Source: Acetomicrobium sp. UBA5826
Lineage (GTDB): Bacteria > Synergistota > Synergistia > Synergistales > Acetomicrobiaceae
Reading direction: 5' to 3'
Assembly: GCF_002433005.1 (NCBI RefSeq)
Contig: NZ_DJHF01000012.1
Span: 45,722-84,855 of the forward strand
Length of the DNA stretch: 39,134 nucleotides
The position numbers were made by a program, and so were the translations under genes. Every line of letters begins with the position of its first letter. Positions within the stretch are counted from its first letter, which is position 1. Below, piece by piece: positions 16,979-23,612 of this stretch. Under the pieces are notes generated by a model, which was not told the DNA's origin, ran no database searches, and saw only the letters and a program-made list of their open reading frames with translations.

Positions 16979-17531
16979 GCAGTTCCGTGTTCCATATCAA
17001 AATACCATAAAAAATCTTCGAGAACATCCTATCAGTACAATATAAAGCTTTTATTTGTACGATATATTTGTTGGGAGAATGGCTATCACTTTTGATATTC
17101 CTAACTAAGCGAGCTTGACTTCAGTGGATACAACAGCTTATGAGGAGGAACCTGTAATTTCATAAGGCGAGGATAGATCATACAAAAAGTTAATCCTTCC
17201 CAATTGCTTAAACAAGTAAATATAACGTTGTTGCCGAGATAGCAACTATGCCAGCTTCTACAGTCATTTACTCTCAAGTGACTAATAATCGAGTAGGCTA
17301 AATGGTGATTGATATCCTTTCATTACTTATAAGGACTGCAGCCAGATGTACGGTGCATTTTGCAGAAGGTGAGAGCGCTTGTCTAGATAGGTTGAAGGTG
17401 GACTTGTGCATTGAAAAAGATCTGCAATAGGATCATGAACTGGCGGAAGTATCTTGATCATGTATGGGAAGGCTTGTAAGGGAGATAATTGTCTTGAGCA
17501 TTCAACTAGAATATTTTTGCAAAATTTTTAA
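16979..17531. other. Gene-free stretch upstream of the iscS operon
   Basis: About 550 bases with no open frame that resembles a protein family on either strand, no tRNA-like fold and no obvious repeat. Short runs that look like old coding sequence are present (for example around 17118-17165) but none can be assigned. It ends at the target duplication of an inserted IS, so before that insertion it was the upstream region shared by the iscS operon and the GntR gene. Confidence 0.5.
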
Positions 17532-17551
17532 AATAAATTTTTTCTTTAGCT
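17532..17551. repeat. Left copy of 20-bp target site duplication
   Basis: The sequence AATAAATTTTTTCTTTAGCT occurs exactly here and again at 18983-19002, immediately outside the two ends of the inserted element. Confidence 0.9.
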
Positions 17552-18982
17552 GTCAACGGACAGGGAAAATGTCATCCCTCCTTCGCTGCCGTTGTAACTG
17601 GGTGAATCTGTTCCCTTGGGTTTGGCTTGTTGCCGTACCACCTCCTCCATGGATGGTCAGGAGCGGGTATTACAGGGGTTTTCTCTTTCGCGTCCTTTTC
17701 AGTCTTCTTTGCAGTATCCTTCAAGGAGTCTTTTGGTACGTCAAGTTGATAGATCTTTCCGTCGGGTAGAGCGACGTCGGATCCATCCAAAAGGGTCAGG
17801 ACCTCGATGGCGGACCCCCGCTTGAGGAGTTTCTGTCGGTGCTTTTCATCCAGGAGCATGAGCTTCTTTCCCTTCCAGGAGATGGTGGAGTCTCCCGAGG
17901 CCTTGCGGAACGCCCTTTTGCAGAGGATCTAGGGTAGGTCGTCGGGGGGAGGAGCTAGCAGGAAAGCTGATTCCTTCCTTTCCGGCTTCACGGCGAAGCC
18001 TTCGTTGTGCTTGTCAGGATATGTGGCAAGAAAAGCATTGGCCTCCTCGATGGAAGTGATGCCCGTCAGGCAGATGTCGACGACGAGCCGGTGCTGCAGG
18101 GTACCCCAGAGGCGTTCCACCCGCCCTTTCGCCTGTGCTGAAAGATACCTTCAGCGGCTGGGTGTTCAGGATATCCAGGGCTTTCCCGAATTGTGTGAGA
18201 GCGATAGTGTAGCCCTTGAGTTCCTCTTTGGCGGAAAGCTTCCCTGATTTGGGAGAGAAAAAGATCGTATGGGCATCGGAGTATAAAATCCCCGGGACGC
18301 CGTATTTTCGTATCATGCGGTCCAGGACGTGGAAATAGCCGAAGAGGCATTCCGTAGGTTTTAGCCACAGGGCGAGGATCTTCCCCGTTGCGTCGTCGAT
18401 GGCGCCGTGCAGGGAGAGCATGGAGCCGTTACAGAGCCAGTCGAAGAACGAGGCGTCGATCTGGATTGTCTTTCCAAACCGCTTCTTCCTCTCCCTGCGG
18501 CGGTGCTTCTTAGGCCCTTTGTGGGTGAAAGGGTTTTTGATCCCCCTTCTTTTAAGAATCCGAGTAATCGTCTTTGCCGAAAGGTGAAAGCCCTTTTTCC
18601 TCAAGAAGCAATTCCGACATATGGCTTGAGCTTGCTCCTTTCCACTGAGTCATTGCTTGTTGGGCGACAAAGTCCCGAATATGTTCCGCCACGTAGTTCG
18701 GCGGCTTGCCGCCGGTATTGCCGTGTATCAGTGACTCAACTCCCACTTCCCTGAACCGGGACTTGGCCCGCTGTGTCTGTCTGATGGACAGGTTCAGATA
18801 TGATGCCGCCTCTCGGTTCGATATCCTTCCCTCACAGAGGCGTTCCAAAACAACCAGCTTCCGCGCTTGTTTCAAAGACATTTTGAGGTCACCCGCATTC
18901 TTCTTCATGTTCAGTATTATGACTCATAGGGGTGACATTTTCCTTGTCCCCTTAAAGGGTGACATTATCGCTGTCCGGTCAC
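17552..18982 (-). mobile_element. Degraded insertion sequence, IS1202/ISNCY-like, 1431 bp
   Basis: Both ends carry related inverted repeats. The left end begins GTCAACGGACAGGGAAAATG, and the complement of the right end begins GTGACCGGACAGCGATAATG, matching at about 22 of the first 27 positions. A second copy of the GGACA...AAATGTCACCC end motif lies just inside the right end (about 18936-18957). The element is flanked by an exact 20-bp duplication; long duplications are, as I recall, typical of the IS1202 group. The single transposase gene is broken, so the element is immobile unless helped in trans. Confidence 0.87.
17572..18908 (-). pseudogene. Integrase-core (DDE) transposase pseudogene
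   Basis: The reading frame opens at ATG 18908 with a helix-turn-helix domain (MSLKQARKLVVLERLCEG, then SNREAASYLNLSIRQTQRAKS). It shifts by one base at an A5G3 run near 18590, continues with the second HTH and integrase core (IQIDASFF and YSDAHTIF hold the two Asp of the DDE triad), and shifts again near 18145. It resumes with AQAKGRVERLWGTLQ (the Glu), hits an in-frame TAG at 17929-17931, and then continues to 17572 with the usual SWKGKKL-type C-terminal tail. Adding the pieces gives a full-length protein of about 440 residues, so nothing is missing except the frame. Three independent lesions show it is dead. Confidence 0.88.
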
Positions 18983-19002
18983 AATAAATTTTTTCTTTAG
19001 CT
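18983..19002. repeat. Right copy of 20-bp target site duplication
   Basis: Exact match to 17532-17551. Its last base is the first T of the -35 hexamer of the GntR promoter, so the duplication kept the A/T-rich sequence upstream of that promoter. Confidence 0.9.
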
Positions 19003-19030
19003 TGACTAATAAAAAAACATATGTTAGGAT
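19002..19030 (+). promoter_or_regulatory. Promoter of the GntR regulator and probably the accessory cluster
   Basis: TTGACT (19002-19007), a 17-base spacer and TAGGAT (19025-19030) form a good sigma-70-type promoter 47 bases before the GntR start codon. The A/T-rich duplication lies directly upstream where an UP element would be. Confidence 0.75.
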
Positions 19031-19050
19031 ATATTACAGTTGGACTACCG

Positions 19051-19060
19051 TGGTATACCA
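19051..19060. promoter_or_regulatory. Operator-like palindrome TGGTATACCA
   Basis: A perfect 10-bp palindrome lies between the predicted transcription start and the GntR ATG. The TGGT...ACCA form matches the general GntR/FadR-family site pattern (N-GT-N-AC-N), so autoregulation by the adjacent GntR protein is likely. It is the only copy of GGTATACC I found in the window. Confidence 0.6.
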
Positions 19061-19076
19061 ATCATGAGGTGTCATT

Positions 19077-19841
19077 ATGATTACAAGAAAAGAATTGGCC
19101 ATTTGTATTTACAATCAAATAAAGGAAGGCAAATTAGGTCAAAGTGGCAAATTACCCAGTGAACGCGAATTAGCTTCTTTTTTTAATGTCACACGACCAC
19201 TTATCAGAGAAGCCCTTGCCGTACTTGAGGCATTAGGGATAATTGAGGTTCGCGATCGCCAAGGTATCTTTATAAAAGAAAAATCATGGAGTGAAATAAC
19301 TCTTCCCCTCTCCTTTCTTGCTGACTGGCCTTTAGACGTCCTCCCTCAAGTATTCGAAGCAAGGATGATACTTGAGCCTAAAGCAGCTGCGATAGCTGCA
19401 AAAAGGCGAACCGACTCTGATGTCGAAAAACTTCAAGTTACTCTTGTTGAAATGGAAAGGCTTTTCAAGGAAGATGTCCCAGAAAAGGCATCGCTTGGCG
19501 AGAAATGGAATTCTATCTTTCATGCTCTGGTAGTGGCAGCCACTCGTAACGATGTCTTATGTAGATTGCACGAAGGCATAATACGTTTATACGAACGGAA
19601 TGCAACCTCCTTTCCTAAGGAAAACGTTCCAATGCCCTTCGAAAAGTGGCCAAAAGAAATTTGGATTGAACATACTAATATAGCTAATGCGATCACAGAT
19701 GGCAATTCAAAAGAGGCGGAAGAATGGGCGTATAAGCATATTAATAATACACAAGTGCGCATTTATCATTTTACTCAATCTCTGGGACTTCAAATATTTC
19801 TACCGCTGAATAATCATTACATGGGAATGGATTTAATATAA
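19077..19841 (+). CDS. GntR-family transcriptional regulator, FadR/FCD subfamily
   Basis: A 254-residue regulator with an N-terminal winged HTH (about residues 5-68: GKLPSERELASFFNVTRPLIREALAVLEALGIIEVRDRQGIFI is the classical GntR signature). A C-terminal all-helical FCD effector domain (about 90-220) carries the expected Asp/His metal or ligand residues (EARMILEP, FHALVVAATRN, EHTNIANAI). FCD regulators usually sense a carboxylic acid that the adjacent genes import or degrade. ATG has GAGGTG 6 bases upstream. It is the first gene of a long co-directional AT-rich cluster and sits next to a palindromic operator. Confidence 0.9.
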   Translation: MITRKELAICIYNQIKEGKLGQSGKLPSERELASFFNVTRPLIREALAVLEALGIIEVRDRQGIFIKEKSWSEITLPLSFLADWPLDVLPQVFEARMILEPKAAAIAAKRRTDSDVEKLQVTLVEMERLFKEDVPEKASLGEKWNSIFHALVVAATRNDVLCRLHEGIIRLYERNATSFPKENVPMPFEKWPKEIWIEHTNIANAITDGNSKEAEEWAYKHINNTQVRIYHFTQSLGLQIFLPLNNHYMGMDLI

Positions 19842-19897
19842 TAGTAGGTAATATAGATTAATAACTGAAAAAATAAGATAGGTGGGAGGAGAGAAAA

Positions 19898-20686
19898 ATG
19901 ATGATCAAAGTGGCGTCGATTCAGTATTGGTTTTCTGATAATAAGACTAAAAGTGAAAGGATAACAGAGGTAGAAGGTCTTATTGATCAGGCGAAGGATG
20001 CTGATTTAATTCTTCTGCCTGAAGTGTGGAACATTGGCTGGCGTTGTTTTGAACAATATCAAGAAGAGAGCGAATCTTTAAATGGAGAAACCATTAGTCG
20101 GATTGCTCAAAAGGCTAAGCAAGTCAAAGCTTATATTTTGGCAGGAACCATTATTGAAAGAGATGGAGACAATTTATATAACACAGCCGTGTTTATTGAT
20201 CCTAAGGGGGAAGTTATTGGGAAGTATAGAAAAATACATTTAGTTACCCGAAAGGGTTCGGAAGAATATAAATATGTTAAACCGGGCAATGAGATTGTTG
20301 CGGTTAACACGGACTTTGGCGTTGTTGGCTTTGGTATTTGTTATGACTTGCGTTTTCCTGAGCTTTATCGCAAAATGGCTGTCCAAAAAGGAGTCGAGAT
20401 CTTCTTACAACCTGCTGCTTGGACGTTAGTAAGGGTGGAAAACTGGATGGATATGAATTGTGTTCGTGCAAACGAAAACCTATGCTACTTAGTCTCTTGT
20501 AATTGTGCTGGCATAAATCGTGGTGCTCAATATTTAGGTCACAGTACTATTGTGGATCCTCATGGCATAGCGATAGCAACTTCTGGCATATTTGGCGGGA
20601 TCGTCAAAGCTGAGATTGATATGAATGATGTTAGAAAAGTTCGTGAAGAGGAAGGCCATCTTAGAAAGATAGTTTTGCCGATCTAA
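19898..20686 (+). CDS. Nitrilase-superfamily carbon-nitrogen hydrolase
   Basis: A 262-residue CN hydrolase that cleaves a C-N bond of an amide, carbamoyl or nitrile group. The Glu-Lys-Cys triad is intact: Glu42 in LLPEVWN, Lys112 in GKYRKIHL, Cys148 in GICYDLRFPE. The size and the YDLRFPELYRKMA stretch resemble omega-amidase/Nit2-like and deaminated-amide hydrolases rather than true nitrilases. GGGAGGAG lies 6 bases before ATG 19898 (a second ATG follows directly). As the first enzyme after the regulator it probably hydrolyses an amide made or imported by the pathway. The exact substrate is unknown. Confidence 0.87.
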   Translation: MMIKVASIQYWFSDNKTKSERITEVEGLIDQAKDADLILLPEVWNIGWRCFEQYQEESESLNGETISRIAQKAKQVKAYILAGTIIERDGDNLYNTAVFIDPKGEVIGKYRKIHLVTRKGSEEYKYVKPGNEIVAVNTDFGVVGFGICYDLRFPELYRKMAVQKGVEIFLQPAAWTLVRVENWMDMNCVRANENLCYLVSCNCAGINRGAQYLGHSTIVDPHGIAIATSGIFGGIVKAEIDMNDVRKVREEEGHLRKIVLPI

Positions 20687-20793
20687 TTAATAGTAGGAAA
20701 TTAATGAGTTAAGGATAGGATATGTTATTTACTGAATTAGTATTTAATATTTTTTTAATATAAATTATAAATATTAAGGAGGGAAATAAAATA

Positions 20794-21498
20794 ATGCCCG
20801 AACAATTAGAGCTAGTGATAGATAGTAAGCAGGAGAAGATTGTAACATTTGAAGTGAAAAAAATGGTTAACATGGGAAGAACCTCTCGAGATCCCAAAGA
20901 TATTATTAAGCATTTAGAAGAATTAAAAGCTGAAGGAATTACTGTCAGCTCTGATATTCCAAGTTATAATCCTAAAATTAAGGACAGAATTACTACTAGT
21001 AATGTAATAGAAGTTTTGCCTAACAGTAAAAGTTCTGGTGAAGTTGAATACGTCCTTTTATTTATTAATAATAATGATTTTTATGTTACTATAGGTAGTG
21101 ATCATACCGATAGAGAATTAGAGAAATATAACGTAGTGCTTTCCAAACAAATCTATCCTAACGTTATTTCTAAAAAAGTGTGGATATATGAAGATGTCAA
21201 AGATCATTGGGATGAACTTGTTATGAAAGCTTGGGTCAAAGAAAAAGGAGTTGCAAAATTGTATCAAGAAGGAAAATTGAATACAATACTTAGACCTGAA
21301 GAATTAATTAAGAAAGCAAGGGAAAGGGTACTTGGGGATCTCACGGGGGCTGTCATTTTTTCTGGTACCTTCCCGATTATTGGGGGCAAATTGAATTATG
21401 AACCTTATTTTAAAGTAGAATTAATTGATAATATCAAACATAAAACACTTGCACATGAGTATATCTTGGAACCGATTAATTGGTTTGTAACAAAATAA
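20794..21498 (+). CDS. DUF2848 family protein, FAH-like motifs
   Basis: A 234-residue protein I recognise as DUF2848, a family of unknown activity often found beside amidases. Landmarks are GRTSRDPKDIIKHLEEL, SSGEVEYVLLF (Glu83, Glu85), GSDHTDRELE (101-110), LSKQIYPN and GDLTGAVIFSGTFPIIGG. The spacing of an ExE pair, an Asp-rich DHTDRELE and a late SGTxPxxGG resembles the metal site and GTP-x-GVG end of fumarylacetoacetate hydrolase-fold enzymes (EVELAVV, NDVSARDLQ, TGTPxGV). A metal-dependent C-C hydrolase, hydratase or decarboxylase is therefore a reasonable guess, not an established function. AAGGAGGG lies 10 bases before the ATG. Confidence 0.78.
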   Translation: MPEQLELVIDSKQEKIVTFEVKKMVNMGRTSRDPKDIIKHLEELKAEGITVSSDIPSYNPKIKDRITTSNVIEVLPNSKSSGEVEYVLLFINNNDFYVTIGSDHTDRELEKYNVVLSKQIYPNVISKKVWIYEDVKDHWDELVMKAWVKEKGVAKLYQEGKLNTILRPEELIKKARERVLGDLTGAVIFSGTFPIIGGKLNYEPYFKVELIDNIKHKTLAHEYILEPINWFVTK

Positions 21499-21588
21499 AA
21501 ATAGCAGAGCGGTTTATTGCTTGTTGTTTTATTAAATAAGTTGTATTGAAGAGTATTAAATAAAGAAGAAATAAAGGAGGCAATGGTT

Positions 21589-22329
21589 ATGTCAAAACCA
21601 GTTACTAATTTTGTTGACACAGAGGTTATGCCATATAGTCCTATCAAAAATGCTCCAGGACAGTATGAGAAGATATTGGCAAAGGATCCCGATACTGGTG
21701 CATATACCAGGTTGATTTTAAGTCAACCGGATCTTGATGAAGCTATTCGTGCTTATGATTCGCCATCTAATAAGATGCTAATACATGAAGATGAATGGGA
21801 AGAAGTCTATTCGTTTTTTGGTACCCTCATTGATACACGTTTAAATCGTACTTTTAAAGAAGGCTATTTTGCTTGTCGGCCACCGAGGATGAAACATGGT
21901 CCGTTTTTCCATCCTACTGGTGCTGTAAGTTATGAGGTTAAAACACCTGAACATTTATGGAATAAGCCAGAATTGGAATTTTTTGATACTGAAGTACTAC
22001 CTTGGAAACCTGTAAAAGGGTTTGAAGGGATATATGAAAAGATTTTGTGTAGTGATACCAAAAGTGGAGGATTTACTAGATTAGTACTTTTTCAGCCAGA
22101 TCTTAACGAGTGTATTCAAAACTATGCTAATCCCCAAAATAAAATTTTTGTTTACGAGAAAATGTGGGTTGAGATAATGATTTTAAAGGGAATAGTTATT
22201 GAACCCGGAATAAATAAAACTTACAAGAGAGGTTACTATGGTTGTTTTGCTCCAGGAACAAAACGAGGTCCGTATTTTTATCCCAATGGAGCTATATGGT
22301 TAGAAACCGTTTACGCACCTCTTTCATAG
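21589..22329 (+). CDS. Tandem-repeat (bi-)cupin protein, ChrR-like
   Basis: A 246-residue protein built of two homologous halves (about residues 9-118 and 131-243). Both contain F-x-DTEV-(M/L)-P, YEKIL, G-(A/G)-(Y/F)-TRL, QPDL, NK and a closing G-(P)-(F/Y)-F-x-P-x-GA. The pattern fits ChrR-type cupins. In the first half HEDEWEEVYSFFG keeps one His and Glu residues of the metal motif. In the second (VYEKMWVEIMILKG) the His is lost, so probably at most one half binds metal. No signal peptide. Start chosen at ATG 21589 because AAAGGAGG is 8 bases upstream; ATG 21583 would leave only 2. The role is unknown, perhaps isomerase, lyase or sensor for the pathway intermediate. Confidence 0.7.
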   Translation: MSKPVTNFVDTEVMPYSPIKNAPGQYEKILAKDPDTGAYTRLILSQPDLDEAIRAYDSPSNKMLIHEDEWEEVYSFFGTLIDTRLNRTFKEGYFACRPPRMKHGPFFHPTGAVSYEVKTPEHLWNKPELEFFDTEVLPWKPVKGFEGIYEKILCSDTKSGGFTRLVLFQPDLNECIQNYANPQNKIFVYEKMWVEIMILKGIVIEPGINKTYKRGYYGCFAPGTKRGPYFYPNGAIWLETVYAPLS

Positions 22330-22356
22330 GTTAGCATCATTAGGGGGGGAGCTTCT

Positions 22357-23559
22357 ATGCATGAAACAATAGGATTCCAAGGTTTGAAAGAAGATGTAGT
22401 TAATGCTGGACTATGTACAGGATGTGGAACTTGTGCAGGAGTGTGTCCTTTAAATGCTATATCGATGGATTATGAAGCAGATGAACCTGAGCCAATTTTA
22501 ACTGGTAAGTGTAGTAACTGTGGTGCTTGTTATGATGTTTGCCCTGGAAAACATATACCATTGCCTCAAATGGATAAACAATTCCTGGGAAAAGAACGTG
22601 ACTTTGAAAATGATCATATTGGCATATATCGTTATTGTGGTAGGGGTTATTCCAAGGACAATGACATTAGGGGTATGACCAGCAGCGGAGGAATGATTTC
22701 TTCTTTATTAATATGTGCGTTAGAAGAAAAACTAATTGATGCTGTTCTTCTTGCGGGTTGGCGAGATGATAAGCCTTGGCGTTGTAAACCTTTTATAGCT
22801 ACAAATGCCAAGGAGGTATTAAAGGCACTGAGGACGGGCATGATGGTCGTGCCTAATAATGCGCTTTTGTATGATGCAGTCAAGAAAGGTTATAAAAATA
22901 TTGGGATAGTAGGCTGTCCATGTCATGTTCACGGCATTAGGAAATTACAGCTAAGCGAAAAGACTAAAAAGATTGCTAATTCAGTTAAACTCGTATTAGG
23001 TTTATTCTGTGCTGCAACATATTATTGGGAAGGTACAAAACACCTTCTGCAGGAATTTGGCAAAATCGAGGATATCCAAACCATTAAAGCTATGGATTAT
23101 AGAGGTGGAAAATGGCCAGGAGGTCTTGAAGTGCTTACTACTGATGACAAGATACGCTATGTGGCAAGTAAGCATGATTATACATGGCATCTTTTTGGGC
23201 CAACCAGCTATAAGAGAGATCGTTGTTTGGTTTGCGTTGACTTTTCATCGGAAGTGGCTGACGTCTCCTGCGGCGATATCTTTCAGGATATTGGATATAA
23301 AGACAAGCGTTGGGTTGCAACTGTAGTTAGAACTAAAGCAGGTGAAGAATTAGTCAAAATTGCCAAGGAGAAAGGTTACATTTACATAGAAGATCATGAC
23401 CCCCGATTAATACCAGCAAGCGGTATGGGTTGGGAATCGAAAAAGCATGCTGGCGTATACAGACTTCTTCAACGTAAGAAATATAATTGGCCAGTTCCCG
23501 ATTACGGATACGAATTATCAGAGAATCCCTTAATGAGAGATATAGAATTTCCTAAGTAA
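22357..23559 (+). CDS. FrhB-like 2x[4Fe-4S] flavoprotein (coenzyme F420 hydrogenase/dehydrogenase beta family)
   Basis: A 400-residue iron-sulfur flavoprotein. The N-terminal ferredoxin domain has two [4Fe-4S] motifs: Cys20, 23, 26, 30 (CTGCGTCAGVCP) and Cys52, 55, 58, 62 (CSNCGACYDVCP). Then come the FrhB N- and C-terminal domains with TSSGGMISSLLICALEE, a GCPCHVHGIRKLQ motif, and a late Cys group (RDRCLVCVDFSSEVADVSCGD). The family includes F420- and ferredoxin-dependent reductases. Nothing suggests F420 use in this bacterium, so FAD with ferredoxin is likelier. Next to a molybdenum hydroxylase it could carry its electrons or reduce the hydroxylated product, as reductases do in anaerobic heterocycle catabolism; this is inference. 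Confidence 0.87.
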   Translation: MHETIGFQGLKEDVVNAGLCTGCGTCAGVCPLNAISMDYEADEPEPILTGKCSNCGACYDVCPGKHIPLPQMDKQFLGKERDFENDHIGIYRYCGRGYSKDNDIRGMTSSGGMISSLLICALEEKLIDAVLLAGWRDDKPWRCKPFIATNAKEVLKALRTGMMVVPNNALLYDAVKKGYKNIGIVGCPCHVHGIRKLQLSEKTKKIANSVKLVLGLFCAATYYWEGTKHLLQEFGKIEDIQTIKAMDYRGGKWPGGLEVLTTDDKIRYVASKHDYTWHLFGPTSYKRDRCLVCVDFSSEVADVSCGDIFQDIGYKDKRWVATVVRTKAGEELVKIAKEKGYIYIEDHDPRLIPASGMGWESKKHAGVYRLLQRKKYNWPVPDYGYELSENPLMRDIEFPK

Positions 23560-23612
23560 GGTAATGTAGGCATGATTTTGTTTTGATTTGATGCTTGGAT
23601 GGAGGATTATTA

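Noticed and set aside
16979..17531. tRNA or small RNA gene in the gene-free stretch
   Set aside because: No cloverleaf, no CCA-flanked stem and no strong terminator hairpin could be found by eye.
17464..17769. 101-codon plus-strand frame spanning the left end of the IS
   Set aside because: It crosses the target duplication and the IS end, so it was created by the insertion. The minus-strand transposase explains the sequence.
18580..18604. Programmed frameshift in the IS transposase
   Set aside because: The shift at the A5G3 run is +1, not the -1 type used by many IS. The gene also has a second frameshift and an amber stop, so decay is the simpler reading.
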